The notes beneath the pieces were generated by a model that ran no database searches, had not been told where the DNA came from, and saw nothing but the letters and a program-made list of their open reading frames with translations. The translations under genes were made by a program, and so were the position numbers. Shown piece after piece: positions 50,126 through 59,216 of a stretch of 64,000 nt of DNA. Source of the stretch: Bradyrhizobium sp. AZCC 1719 (GTDB lineage Bacteria; Pseudomonadota; Alphaproteobacteria; Rhizobiales; Xanthobacteraceae); assembly GCF_036924525.1 (NCBI RefSeq), contig NZ_JAZHRU010000001.1, forward strand, positions 5,423,001 to 5,487,000, given 5' to 3'. Positions within the stretch are counted from its first letter, which is position 1; each line of letters begins with the position of its first letter.

Positions 50126-50932
50126 CTATTTCCCCCTGAACTTCGGCTTGCGCCGCTCCAGAAACGCTGCCACGCCTTCCTTGTGATCCTCGGTCATGCT
50201 CGCCAGCGCGAACTGGTCGACGTCCATGTGGCTGGCGAGATCGTCGAGCGCGTGCGCAAGGCGATTGATCGTTAGCTTGGTCATGGCAACCGACAGCGGC
50301 GGCTGGGCGGCGATTTTGACGGCGAGCGCCATCGCGGCGTCGAAGGCCTTGCCGGCATCGGCCACCTCCTCCACCAGGCGCCATTCGTAAGCCTCGGCCG
50401 CTGTGATGCGCTGGTCGGCCAGGATTACGGCCTGCTTGGTGCGGGCTGGTCCCATCAGGTGCAGCATGCGCGGCACGCTCTGCCAGCTCATATTCATGCC
50501 GAGGCCGATCTCGGGCACGCGCATATGGGCGTCGCGGGCCATCACCCGGAAATCCAGCGCGACCGCCAGCGCCACGCCGCCGCCGACGCAAAAGCCCTCG
50601 ATGGCGCCGATCGTGATCTGCTCCATGTCCTGCCAGGCCCGGGTCAGCCGCGGCCCGAGCTTCAAGTGCCGGCGCAAGGCTCCGAGGTCCATGGTCTTGC
50701 GCGAACGGCCCTCGGGGTCCTTGAGATCAAAGCCGGCACTGAACGACTTTGCGCCGCCAGTCAGCACCACGACCGATGTGTCACCATCATCCTCAAAACT
50801 GCGGGCGGCGTCGGTAAGCTGGCGCAGCGCTTCCGGCGACAACGCATTGACGCCGTCGCCGCGGTCGAAACGCACAACAGCGATACGGCCGTCCGGCCCG
50901 AGGCCTTTTTCAATCGTCACAAACCCGGTCAA
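50126..50932 (-). CDS. Enoyl-CoA hydratase/isomerase family protein
   Basis: 268 residues, crotonase fold. GGAKSFSAGFDLKDPEGRSR binds CoA; GFCVGGGVALAVALDFRVMA is the oxyanion hole; RVPEIGLGMNMSWQSVPRML holds one candidate catalytic Glu. C-terminal MTEDHKEGVAAFLERRKPKF is typical. The second catalytic Glu of true hydratases is not evident, so the reaction (hydratase, isomerase or other) is uncertain. Divergent from the MFS gene. Confidence 0.9.
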   Translation of the reverse strand: MTGFVTIEKGLGPDGRIAVVRFDRGDGVNALSPEALRQLTDAARSFEDDGDTSVVVLTGGAKSFSAGFDLKDPEGRSRKTMDLGALRRHLKLGPRLTRAWQDMEQITIGAIEGFCVGGGVALAVALDFRVMARDAHMRVPEIGLGMNMSWQSVPRMLHLMGPARTKQAVILADQRITAAEAYEWRLVEEVADAGKAFDAAMALAVKIAAQPPLSVAMTKLTINRLAHALDDLASHMDVDQFALASMTEDHKEGVAAFLERRKPKFRGK

Positions 50933-51081
50933 TCCATCACTCCCTGTTCGTCATTTTTCGAAAGTTTAGACCAGAAAGAATTCCCGCGAACCTGAATCCT
51001 TCGTCGGTTCCCGTTCGTCTTGTTCGCGAAACCATCGCATCCGCTTGGCGCGGATCGGGGCGAACAAGGAGCATTTTGCAG

Positions 51082-52299
51082 ATGGGACCATCATATCGCT
51101 GGGTGATCGTCGGCACGGGCGCATTGATGACATGCGTCGGCATCGGCGCCATGTTCTCGCTGGCCGTCTATCTGGAACCGATATCGACGGAAACGGAATG
51201 GTCGCGCGCCGGAATTTCGGGTGCGATGACCATCGATTTCCTGACCATGGGCATGGCCGGATTTGCCTGGGGCGCGGCCAGCGACAGGTTTGGCACGCGT
51301 CCGGTCGTCCTCTGCGGCGCCCTGCTCCTTGGACTCGGCCTGTTTCTTGCCAGCCGCGCGACTTCCCTGATCGAATTCCAGCTCACTTACGGCATTCTCG
51401 TCGGCCTCGCCGCGGGCGCCTTCTTCGCGCCGATGATCGCCGCCGCGACAGTGTGGTTCGAGAACAATCGCAGCCTTGCCGTCTCGCTGGTGTCCGCAGG
51501 GATGGGCGTGGCGCCGATGACGATCTCGCCATTCGCGCGCTGGCTGATCTCGACCTACGATTGGCGTACCGCGATGATGATCGTGGGCTTGATGGCGTGG
51601 GCCTTGCTGATACCGGCCGCGCTGCTGGTCCGGCAGCCCCCGGTGGCGAGGCCATCCGCCTTGCCGGCGTCGGGCGCTGGTAACGATCCGGGAGCAGGAT
51701 GGTCTGTTGCGGGCGCGCTTCGTTCGCCCCAGTTCGTGGTGTTGGCGCTGACCTTCTTCGCGTGCTGCGCCGCGCATTCCGGCCCGATCTTCCATATGGT
51801 CAGCTACGCGATGCTTTGCGGCATCCCGGCGATGACCGCGGTCAGCATCTATAGCGTGGAAGGCTTGTCGGGGCTCGGCGGGCGTCTCCTCCTCGGCATC
51901 CTCGCCGATCGGCTGGGCGCCAAGCGGGTGCTGGTCTGCGGCCTCCTGGTGCAGGCGCTGGCGATTGGGACCTATCTCTACGTCAGCAAACTCGGCGAGT
52001 TCTACGCGCTCGCGATCGTGTTCGGAACGGCTTATGGCGGCGTGATGCCGCTCTATGCCGTGCTGGCGCGCGAATATTTCGGTCCCCGGATCATGGGAAC
52101 GGTGTTCGGCGCCGCGACGATGGTATCGAGCCTTGGCATGGCGTTCGGGCCGTGGGCCGGGGGCATGATCTTCGACACTTTCCACGACTACCGCTGGCTC
52201 TACATCGGCGCGTTCAGCGTAGGCCTCGCCGCAATGGCGATTGCGTTGACGTTCCCGCCACTGCCGTCGCGATCACGCGAGCGGCTGCAGCCGGCATAA
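51082..52299 (+). CDS. Major facilitator superfamily transporter
   Basis: 405 residues with about 12 membrane segments. The loop between helices 2 and 3 has GAASDRFGTRPVVL, the MFS motif A; SGLGGRLLLGILADRLGAKR repeats it in the second half. Related to oxalate/formate-type and monocarboxylate exporters of the YbfB/OFA groups by general pattern. AAGGAGC stands nine bases before ATG 51082, preferred over TTG 51076. Just upstream of the nitrile hydratase operon, it may carry nitriles, amides or acids (inference). Confidence 0.88.
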   Translation: MGPSYRWVIVGTGALMTCVGIGAMFSLAVYLEPISTETEWSRAGISGAMTIDFLTMGMAGFAWGAASDRFGTRPVVLCGALLLGLGLFLASRATSLIEFQLTYGILVGLAAGAFFAPMIAAATVWFENNRSLAVSLVSAGMGVAPMTISPFARWLISTYDWRTAMMIVGLMAWALLIPAALLVRQPPVARPSALPASGAGNDPGAGWSVAGALRSPQFVVLALTFFACCAAHSGPIFHMVSYAMLCGIPAMTAVSIYSVEGLSGLGGRLLLGILADRLGAKRVLVCGLLVQALAIGTYLYVSKLGEFYALAIVFGTAYGGVMPLYAVLAREYFGPRIMGTVFGAATMVSSLGMAFGPWAGGMIFDTFHDYRWLYIGAFSVGLAAMAIALTFPPLPSRSRERLQPA

Positions 52300-52352
52300 A
52301 GAGCAGATTCCCTGCCTCGACATAGCCCGGATTTTGCGCCTATCCTGACGGC

Positions 52353-52994
52353 ATGAGCGACCCTGACCACGACAACCACGGCCATCATCACGACCACGAG
52401 CATTCCGAGCTCTCGGAGACCGAGCTGCGCGTGCGCGCACTGGAATCGATCTTGACCGAAAAGGGCTATGTCGATCCGGCCGCGCTCGATCTCCTGATCG
52501 ATCTCTATGAAAAGAAAATCGGACCGCGCAACGGCGTTCGCGTGGTCGCCAAGGCGTGGAGCGATCCCGCCTATCGCGAACGGCTGATGAAGGACGCGAC
52601 CGCGGCAATTGCCGAGCTCGACTATTCGGGCCGACAGGGCGAGCATATGGTCGTCGTGGAGAACACACCTGAGCAGCACAATATGGTCGTGTGCACGCTG
52701 TGCTCCTGCTACCCGCACCCCGTGCTGGGGCTTCCGCCAGTCTGGTACAAATCCGCGCCCTACCGCTCGCGCGCCGTCTCCGACCCGCGCGGCGTGCTGA
52801 AGGATTTCGGCGTGACGCTGCCGGACACCACCAAAATCCGGGTCTGGGATTCCACGGCCGAAGTCCGCTACCTCGTGCTGCCGATGCGCCCTGAGGGTAC
52901 CGAGGGCTGGAGCGCCGAGCAACTCGCCGAACTCGTCACCCGCGACAGCATGATAGGTACCGGCCTGCCCAAGCAGCCCCGTGAGGCTGCCTGA
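52353..52994 (+). CDS. nthA: Nitrile hydratase alpha subunit, cobalt type
   Basis: 213 residues. The metal site VCTLCSC is visible near residue 113; Thr in the second position marks the non-corrin cobalt type (iron enzymes have Ser). [20 protein letters not shown] and the downstream [16 protein letters not shown] are conserved. An N-terminal His/Asp-rich tail ([13 protein letters not shown]) may bind metal. It hydrates nitriles to amides with the beta subunit encoded next; the genes are contiguous or overlapping. Confidence 0.96.
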   Translation: MSDPDHDNHGHHHDHEHSELSETELRVRALESILTEKGYVDPAALDLLIDLYEKKIGPRNGVRVVAKAWSDPAYRERLMKDATAAIAELDYSGRQGEHMVVVENTPEQHNMVVCTLCSCYPHPVLGLPPVWYKSAPYRSRAVSDPRGVLKDFGVTLPDTTKIRVWDSTAEVRYLVLPMRPEGTEGWSAEQLAELVTRDSMIGTGLPKQPREAA

Positions 52995-53653
52995 TGGACG
53001 GCGCGCATGACATGGGCGGTGCCGAGGGCTTTGGTTCTGTTGTGCCGGAGCCGAACGAGCCGGTGTTTCATGCTGACTGGGAGCGCCGGGCCTTTGCGCT
53101 GACGGTTGCCATGGCGCGCCCGGGCGGCTGGAACATCGACATGTCGCGGTTTGCGCGCGAGAACCGGCCGCCCGAGGATTACCTCAGCAAGAGCTATTTC
53201 GAGATCTGGCTGGCCGGTCTGGAAACGTTGATGATCGAGCGCGGGCTGGTGACGCGCGAGGAAATCGAGGCCGGCAAAGTGCTGGCGCCGCCCAAGCCTG
53301 GCGTGAAGCCGATCGCTCCAAATGAGGTCACGCCGGCGATCCGCCGCGGCGGCCCGACCGAACGCGAGGCGAAAGCACCTGCGATGTTTGCAATCGGTGA
53401 CATTGTGCGGATGAAAGACATCCACCCGGTAACGCATACGCGGCTGCCGCAATATGTCCGTGGCCATCTCGGCACCATCGAGCTCAATCACGGCTGCCAC
53501 GTCTTCCCTGACACCAATTCGCTTGGCCAGGGCGAAGACCCGCAATGGCTCTACACCGTGCGTTTCGACGGACCGGAATTGTGGGGCAAGGACGGCGACC
53601 CGACGCTCAGCGTCTCCGTCGACGCCTGGGAATCCTATCTGGAGCGCGCGTGA
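52994..53653 (+). CDS. nthB: Nitrile hydratase beta subunit
   Basis: 219 residues. [14 protein letters not shown] is the family start; EDYLSKSYFEIWLAGLETLM lies mid-way; the C-terminal barrel has FAIGDIVRMKDIHPVTHTRL, PQYVRGHLGTIELNHGCHVF and LYTVRFDGPELWG. It forms the active heterodimer with NthA. The start overlaps the alpha stop (TGATGG) and its stop overlaps the activator gene. Confidence 0.96.
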   Translation: MDGAHDMGGAEGFGSVVPEPNEPVFHADWERRAFALTVAMARPGGWNIDMSRFARENRPPEDYLSKSYFEIWLAGLETLMIERGLVTREEIEAGKVLAPPKPGVKPIAPNEVTPAIRRGGPTEREAKAPAMFAIGDIVRMKDIHPVTHTRLPQYVRGHLGTIELNHGCHVFPDTNSLGQGEDPQWLYTVRFDGPELWGKDGDPTLSVSVDAWESYLERA

Positions 53654-54039
53654 TGGATTTGACCCCGCAGCAGGCCATGCGCGCCGCGGTCGCCGTTCCC
53701 GGCGTGCCGCGCGATGAAGACGGCCCGGTATTTCGCGAGCCATGGGAAGCGCGCGCCTTTGCGATGGCGCTGGCGTTGCATGAGGCCGGCGTCTTCACCT
53801 GGAAGGAATGGGCGGAGACGCTGGGGGCGCAAATCAAGCGCGCGCAGGCCGAAGGCGATCCAGATACGGGCGAGACCTACTACCGGCACTGGCTAGCGAC
53901 GCTGGAAACGCTCGTCGCCGCCAAGGGCGTCATAACGTCAGATGTCCTGCATCGCTACCGTGACGCCTGGGATCACGCCGCCGACCGCACGCCCCACGGC
54001 GCGCCGATCGAGCTGAGGGCGGAGGATTTTGGGAAGTAG
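53653..54039 (+). CDS. Nitrile hydratase activator/accessory protein
   Basis: 128 residues, similar to the N-terminal part of the beta subunit: PVFREPWEARAFAMALALHE, VFTWKEWAETLGAQIKRAQA and YYRHWLATLETLVAAKGVIT. This is the P14K/NhlE-type chaperone that loads cobalt into the alpha subunit by subunit swapping. TGATG overlap with nthB keeps the three proteins stoichiometric. Confidence 0.92.
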   Translation: MDLTPQQAMRAAVAVPGVPRDEDGPVFREPWEARAFAMALALHEAGVFTWKEWAETLGAQIKRAQAEGDPDTGETYYRHWLATLETLVAAKGVITSDVLHRYRDAWDHAADRTPHGAPIELRAEDFGK

Positions 54040-54046
54040 ACACCGG

Positions 54047-54150
54047 TCGTCATACCCGCGAAGGCGGGGTATCCAGTACGCCGCGGCTTATCGGCTCAAA
54101 CGAAGTCTCTGGAATACTGGTTCGCCTGCTTTCGCAGACGATGACATGCG
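54047..54150. repeat. Intergenic imperfect palindromic repeat
   Basis: GTCATACCCGCGAAGGCGGG on the left is answered by CGCCTGCTTTCGCAGACGAT on the right, with GTATCCAGTA and GGAATACTGG inside: an imperfect long inverted repeat between convergent genes. Of the type GTCAT-CCCGCGAAGGCGGG-ATCCAGTA common in Bradyrhizobium, from memory. Confidence 0.6.
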
Positions 54151-54174
54151 AATGAGCGGCCTATGTCGCGCGAG

Positions 54175-54885
54175 CTACGCCCCCGCATATTCCCGCCAGC
54201 CCTTCGCCCGCAGCGCACAGGCCGGACATTCGCCGCAGCCATAGCCCCAATCGTGCTGCGCGCCGCGCTCGCCGAGATAGCAGGTGTGGGAATGCTCGCG
54301 GATCAGATCGACTAGCCCTGCTCCGCCAAGCTCCTGCGCGAGTTTCCAGGTGGACGCCTTGTCGAGCCACATCAGCGGCGTATGCAGCTCAAAATTCTTC
54401 GCCATGCCGAGATTGAGTGCGGACTGCAGCGCCTTGATGGTCTCGTTGCGGCAGTCCGGATAGCCCGAGTAGTCGGTCTCGCACATGCCGCCGACGATGT
54501 GGCGGATGCCACGCCGGTACGCCAGCGCCGCCGCGAAGGTGAGAAACACCAGGTTACGGCCTGGCACGAAGGTGTTGGGTAATCCGTCAGCGCCCATTTC
54601 GATCGCGACATCGCGGGTCAGCGCGGTATCGGAAATTTCCGCCAGTGTCGGAATTTCCAGCGTGTGGCTTTCGCCGAGTTTTGCCGCCCAATCCGGCCGC
54701 AACGACCTTAAGCCCGACAGCAGCCGGTCGCGGCATTCCAGCTCGATGGCGTGGCGCTGGCCGTAGCTGAAGCCGAGCATTTCGACGCGCGCAAAGCGCC
54801 GCAAGGCCCAAGAAAGGCAGGTGGTGGAATCCTGCCCGCCGGAAAACAGCACCAGCGCGGTTTCGGACGATGATTGGTCGCTCAT
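54175..54885 (-). CDS. queC: 7-cyano-7-deazaguanine synthase
   Basis: 236 residues. The PP-loop [16 protein letters not shown] is near the start, [10 protein letters not shown] and [15 protein letters not shown] in the middle, and a zinc site [20 protein letters not shown] with CPAC at the end. It makes preQ0 from carboxy-deazaguanine in queuosine synthesis. ATG 54885 is taken; TTG 54894 has a better-placed GGGAG and would add three residues. Confidence 0.95.
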   Translation of the reverse strand: MSDQSSSETALVLFSGGQDSTTCLSWALRRFARVEMLGFSYGQRHAIELECRDRLLSGLRSLRPDWAAKLGESHTLEIPTLAEISDTALTRDVAIEMGADGLPNTFVPGRNLVFLTFAAALAYRRGIRHIVGGMCETDYSGYPDCRNETIKALQSALNLGMAKNFELHTPLMWLDKASTWKLAQELGGAGLVDLIREHSHTCYLGERGAQHDWGYGCGECPACALRAKGWREYAGA

Positions 54886-55015
54886 GACGGGCAATTAGCA
54901 CTCCCGCGCTTCAAGGCCAACCGGTGGAAATTGCCTCGATTTTAGCCTGTTCCGCTGGGATCGGTCGATCGCTTGCGGCATAAAGCGACCTGCCCCACCA
55001 AGCGACGGAAACCCC

Positions 55016-55870
55016 ATGACCCCTTCCCGCGATATTTCCCGCCTCATCGAGATCATGGCGGCACTGCGCACGCCGGTCACGGGCTGTCCGTGGGACCTCG
55101 AACAGAACTTCGCGACGATCGTGCCCTACACCATCGAAGAAGCCTATGAGGTGGCCGACGCGATCACACGCGGCGATCTCGATGACTTGCGCGAGGAACT
55201 CGGCGATCTCCTGCTGCAGGTCGTCTATCACGCCCGCATGGCGGAAGAGCAGAACGCCTTTGCCTTCGGCGACGTGGTCGAGGCGATCACAGGCAAGCTG
55301 ATACGCCGTCATCCGCATGTGTTCGCCGACAAGGACGGCAACATCGCTCCCGCGGGCGTCAAGAGCGCGTGGGAACGCATCAAGGCCGAGGAAAAGGCCG
55401 AACGCGCGGCGCGGCGGCCGCCGGAGGAGACCACGCATAAATCGCTGCTCGCAGCCGTCAAGGCCGGCCAGCCGGCGCTGACGCGCGCGATGGAATTGCA
55501 GCGCAAGGCCTCCACCGTCGGCTTCGACTGGAACGATCCCCGCGCGGTGCTCAGCAAGATTCGTGAGGAGGCTGACGAGATCGAAGCAGCCCTGGACAAC
55601 GGCAAGCCTGACGAACTCGCGGCCGAAACCGGCGATCTGCTGTTCGCCCTGGTCAATCTGGCGCGGCATGTCGGCGCCGATCCCGAAACCGCGCTGCGCG
55701 GCACCAACGCCAAGTTCGAGCGCCGCTTTGCCTATATCGAGCGCGCGCTTGCAGCGAATGGCCGTTCGCTCGAAGACGCATCGCTCGCCGAAATGGACGC
55801 GTTGTGGAATGAAGCAAAGGGTGCGGAACAACCGGCCGCCTCAGCCGCAGCGGGGAGTGATCGAAGATAG
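55016..55870 (+). CDS. mazG: Nucleoside triphosphate pyrophosphohydrolase MazG
   Basis: 284 residues with two MazG-type repeats. The first has CPWDLEQNFATIVPYTIEEA and the metal-binding EELGDLLLQVVYHARMAEE; the second has IREEADEIEAALDNGKPDEL and AAETGDLLFALVNLARHVGA. It degrades non-canonical or excess NTPs. Opposite strand to queC and hflX. Size is normal for the alphaproteobacterial enzyme. Confidence 0.95.
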   Translation: MTPSRDISRLIEIMAALRTPVTGCPWDLEQNFATIVPYTIEEAYEVADAITRGDLDDLREELGDLLLQVVYHARMAEEQNAFAFGDVVEAITGKLIRRHPHVFADKDGNIAPAGVKSAWERIKAEEKAERAARRPPEETTHKSLLAAVKAGQPALTRAMELQRKASTVGFDWNDPRAVLSKIREEADEIEAALDNGKPDELAAETGDLLFALVNLARHVGADPETALRGTNAKFERRFAYIERALAANGRSLEDASLAEMDALWNEAKGAEQPAASAAAGSDRR

Positions 55871-55890
55871 GACGCGCGTTCGCGCGACAA

Positions 55891-57267
55891 TTACGCCACC
55901 CGCGGAACGGCATCAAACCGCGACACCACGATATCGCGCTTGGTCTCGTCGACGCGCACCGTCATGTCGAAGCGTCCGTCGCGGAGCTCCTTGTTGAGCA
56001 CTTCGGCATTGCGATGCAGCCAACTGATGCCGGCGCCGTCGGAAGCGTCGATGGAGAGGTCGAGCGTCGTGCGCGTGGCCGCCAGGCGATCCTCGATCGC
56101 TGTCAGCAGCGCATCGATCCCCTCGCCTGACGCGGCGGAGACCAGGAAGCACGGCCGCTCCGGCGGGCGGCGCGCGGCGATGTTGCGCAGGTTCTCGCGT
56201 TCTTCGGGATCGAAGCGATCGATCTTATTCCAGACCTCGAGGATACGTGCGCCGGCATCCGGATCGATGCCGAGCTGACGCAGCACGGCATCAACGTCGC
56301 GCTCCTGCGCCTCCGCGTCTTCATGCGAGATGTCGCGCACGTGGAGAATGATATCGGCCTCCAGCACCTCTTCCAGCGTGGCGCGGAAGGCGGCGACGAG
56401 CTGCGTCGGCAGGTTGGAGATGAATCCGACGGTATCGGAGAGCATCGCCTTGCCGCCATGCGGCAGGCTCAGCGCGCGCAAGGTCGGGTCCAGCGTCGCA
56501 AACAGCATGTCGGCCGCCTGCACTTCGGCACGTGTAAGCCGGTTGAACAAGGTCGATTTGCCGGCATTGGTGTAGCCGACCAGCGCAACCACCCGATACG
56601 GCACGCGCTGCCGGCCGGCGCGATGCAGCCGCCGCGTCGCCTGCACCTTCTTCAGTTCATTTTCCAGCCGCGTGATGCGGTCGCCAATGAGGCGGCGGTC
56701 GGCTTCGATCTGGGTCTCGCCGGGGCCGCCCATGAAGCCGAAACCGCCGCGCTGGCGCTCCAGATGGGTCCAGGACCGCACCAGACGGCTGCGCTGATAG
56801 TTCAGGTGCGCGAGCTCGACCTGCAGCGCGCCTTCTTTGGTCTTGGCGCGGCGGCCGAAAATTTCCAAAATCAGTCCGGTGCGGTCGAGCACCTTGGTGT
56901 TCCAGGCCTTCTCGAGGTTGCGCTGCTGGATCGGCGCCAACGCGCAATCCATCACGACCAGCTCGATGTCATGGCCTGCGATCAGGCCCGTGATCTCCTC
57001 GACCTTTCCCTTGCCGAGGTAAGTCGCTGGACGGATCTGGGTGACTGGCGCAATCAGCGCGTCGGCGATCGTGAGGTCGATGGCGCGCGCCAGACCCGTG
57101 GCTTCCTCAAGCCGGCCCTCGAAATCGCGCGCAGCCTCGTTCGCCTGCGCATCGGCATCGCCGCGGCGCATTCGCAAATATGGGCCGATGACGATCACCC
57201 GCCCGCTTTGTTTGGCCCCCGCCGACCGCGGACGGTCGGCGCTCCCTTCACGGTCGAAGGGTTCCAA
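55891..57267 (-). CDS. hflX: Ribosome-associated GTPase HflX
   Basis: 458 residues. N-terminal HflX domain (PATYLGKGKVEEITGLIAGH, IQQRNLEKAWNTKVLDRTGL, GGFGFMGGPGETQIEADRRL) and a G domain: G1 GYTNAGKST, G3 DTVGFISNLP, G4-like WNKIDRFD. The C-terminal extension ends RFDAVPRVA. It splits stalled ribosomes. It sits 11 bases downstream of hfq in the classic hfq-hflX operon. Confidence 0.96.
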   Translation of the reverse strand: MEPFDREGSADRPRSAGAKQSGRVIVIGPYLRMRRGDADAQANEAARDFEGRLEEATGLARAIDLTIADALIAPVTQIRPATYLGKGKVEEITGLIAGHDIELVVMDCALAPIQQRNLEKAWNTKVLDRTGLILEIFGRRAKTKEGALQVELAHLNYQRSRLVRSWTHLERQRGGFGFMGGPGETQIEADRRLIGDRITRLENELKKVQATRRLHRAGRQRVPYRVVALVGYTNAGKSTLFNRLTRAEVQAADMLFATLDPTLRALSLPHGGKAMLSDTVGFISNLPTQLVAAFRATLEEVLEADIILHVRDISHEDAEAQERDVDAVLRQLGIDPDAGARILEVWNKIDRFDPEERENLRNIAARRPPERPCFLVSAASGEGIDALLTAIEDRLAATRTTLDLSIDASDGAGISWLHRNAEVLNKELRDGRFDMTVRVDETKRDIVVSRFDAVPRVA

Positions 57268-57278
57268 TCAGTTCACTC

Positions 57279-57527
57279 TCAAGCCGGAGCATCCTCACCG
57301 CCCTCGAACAACTGGATCGGAGCGCCGGGCATGATGGTCGAGATCGCATGCTTGTAGACTAGCTGCGAGTGGCCGTCGCGCCGAAGCAGCAAGCAGAAAT
57401 TGTCGAACCAAGTGACTATCCCCTGCAGCTTTACTCCGTTGACCAGAAAGATCGTCAGTGGCGTTTTTGTTTTACGAACGTGATTTAGGAAGGTGTCTTG
57501 TAGATTTTGTGCGCGGTCTGCCGCCAT
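57279..57527 (-). CDS. hfq: RNA chaperone Hfq
   Basis: 82 residues. [20 protein letters not shown] then [20 protein letters not shown] (Sm1) and [10 protein letters not shown] (Sm2 KH motif). It is a hexameric Sm-like protein pairing small RNAs with mRNAs; in rhizobia it affects NifA and nitrogen control. The ribosome site is weak. Upstream lies ntrYX, the usual neighbourhood. Confidence 0.97.
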   Translation of the reverse strand: MAADRAQNLQDTFLNHVRKTKTPLTIFLVNGVKLQGIVTWFDNFCLLLRRDGHSQLVYKHAISTIMPGAPIQLFEGGEDAPA

Positions 57528-57828
57528 TGTTTTTGTCCCGCCGTCTTGTGCTTCTTTTTATTAAGCCGTTGTTGCTCTCTCACGGAGCCTGCCCCGACCT
57601 GCCGGCCCACCCTGAGATCCCCCTCCGGTCGGCTCGACAGCGCGATTAGAGGGTACGCGCGGTTATTAGGCAAGCCGGTTCGGGCGCCACCGGCGCGGAA
57701 CCCAGTGGCCATTCTCCGCAAGTGTCCGGAAAGAGATAAATATTCCCAAGCAGATGCATGGATCGGAGCGACCCCATTGGGTTGACGGCGCGTTCGATTC
57801 GCATCGCATAAGCGCGATTCAATCAGCC
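57528..57828. other. Intergenic region between hfq and ntrX
   Basis: About 300 bases. The hfq promoter should lie on the minus strand near AATAAAAAGAAGCACAAG (about 57548-57565). I see no gene, no clear terminator for ntrX, and no sigma-54 site. Confidence 0.4.
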
Positions 57829-59199
57829 TCAGCCAACACCCAGTGCCTTGAGCTTGCGGTGCAGCGCTGAACGCTCCATGCCGACGAATTCGGCCGTACG
57901 CGATATATTGCCCGAGAACCGGCTGATCTGCGCGATCAGGTAGTCACGCTCGAACACTTCCCGTGCCTCGCGCAGCGGCAACCCCATGATGTGCTCGCCA
58001 TTGTTGCTGGTCGGCATCGCCGGCACCATCGAGCCGACATCCTGAGGCAGCATATCGGCTGTGATGATCGCTTCCGGACCGCCGCCGGCCAGAATCATGA
58101 CGCGCTCGACATTGTTCCGGAGCTGGCGGACGTTGCCGGGCCAGACATGGGACTGCAATACCGCCATTGCATCCTGGCCGATCTGCCGCTTCGGCAAGCC
58201 CGTCGCCGCCGATATCTGGTCCATGAAATAATCGATCAGTTCGGGGATATCCTCGCGGCGTTCCGACAGCGGGGGAACACGGATCGGCACCACTGACAGT
58301 CGATGGTAGAGATCCTCCCGGAAACGCCCCTCCGCGATCTCCTCCTCCAGATTGCGCGCGGTCGAGGAGATGATTCGGACGTCGACATGAATCTTGGCGG
58401 CGCCTCCTGAGCGCTGAAAGGTCTGATCGACCAGCACGCGCAGGATCTTGTTCTGGGTTTCGCGCGGCATGTCGGCGATTTCGTCGATGAAGAGCGTGCC
58501 GCCGTGTGCCTCTTCCAACGCGCCTGGCTTGCGCGGCTGCTCGCCGTTCGTCTGCTCGATGCCGAACAGCTCGACTTCCATCCGTTCCGGGGTGATCGCC
58601 GCGGCGTTGATGACGACGAACGGGCCTTCTGCACGGCTCGATGCGTTGTGCAGCGTGCGCGCTGCCAGTTCCTTGCCCGAACCGGAAGGGCCGACGATCA
58701 GGATACGGCTGTTGGCCTTGGCCGCACGGTCGATGGTCTGGCGCAACTGGTTCATGCAGGCGGAGCGTCCGGTGAGAACGCTCGCGGTGGGAGCCAGTTG
58801 CTTGAGTTCCTTCACCTCGCGCTTGAGGCGCGAGGTCTCCAGCGCCCGCGTCGCCACCAGGATCAGCCGGTCGGACTTGAACGGCTTTTCGATGAAGTCA
58901 TAGGCGCCCCGCTTGATCGCCGCCACCGCGGTCTCGATGTTGCCGTGGCCGGAGATCATCACCACCGGAACGTCGGCGTGCTCCTTCTTGATTTGCTCGA
59001 GGAGTTGCAGGCCGTCGAGCTTGGAGCCCTGCAGCCAGATATCGAGAAACACCAGATGCGGACGGCGGTTGGCGACCTCGGCCAACGCCGAATCGCTGTC
59101 GCGCGCGGTACGGGTATTGAAGCCTTCGTCTTCCAGGATGCCCGCAACGAGGTCACGAATATCGGCTTCGTCGTCGACAATCAGAATGTCACTGGCCAT
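57829..59199 (-). CDS. ntrX: NtrX response regulator, nitrogen/redox control
   Basis: 456 residues. Receiver domain with phospho-acceptor D53 (LVFLDIWLQ) and K in EKPFKS; AAA+ domain with IVGPSGSGKELAARTLHNAS and GGTLFIDEIADMP; Fis-type HTH at the end (GNISRTAEFVGMERSALHRK). The GAFTGA loop that contacts sigma-54 is not recognisable: ELFGIEQTNGEQPRKPGALE stands there. It may therefore act without sigma-54, as described for Rhodobacter NtrX. 17 bases after ntrY. Confidence 0.95.
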   Translation of the reverse strand: MASDILIVDDEADIRDLVAGILEDEGFNTRTARDSDSALAEVANRRPHLVFLDIWLQGSKLDGLQLLEQIKKEHADVPVVMISGHGNIETAVAAIKRGAYDFIEKPFKSDRLILVATRALETSRLKREVKELKQLAPTASVLTGRSACMNQLRQTIDRAAKANSRILIVGPSGSGKELAARTLHNASSRAEGPFVVINAAAITPERMEVELFGIEQTNGEQPRKPGALEEAHGGTLFIDEIADMPRETQNKILRVLVDQTFQRSGGAAKIHVDVRIISSTARNLEEEIAEGRFREDLYHRLSVVPIRVPPLSERREDIPELIDYFMDQISAATGLPKRQIGQDAMAVLQSHVWPGNVRQLRNNVERVMILAGGGPEAIITADMLPQDVGSMVPAMPTSNNGEHIMGLPLREAREVFERDYLIAQISRFSGNISRTAEFVGMERSALHRKLKALGVG

Positions 59200-59216
59200 G
59201 GGTTACACCTGCCTTG

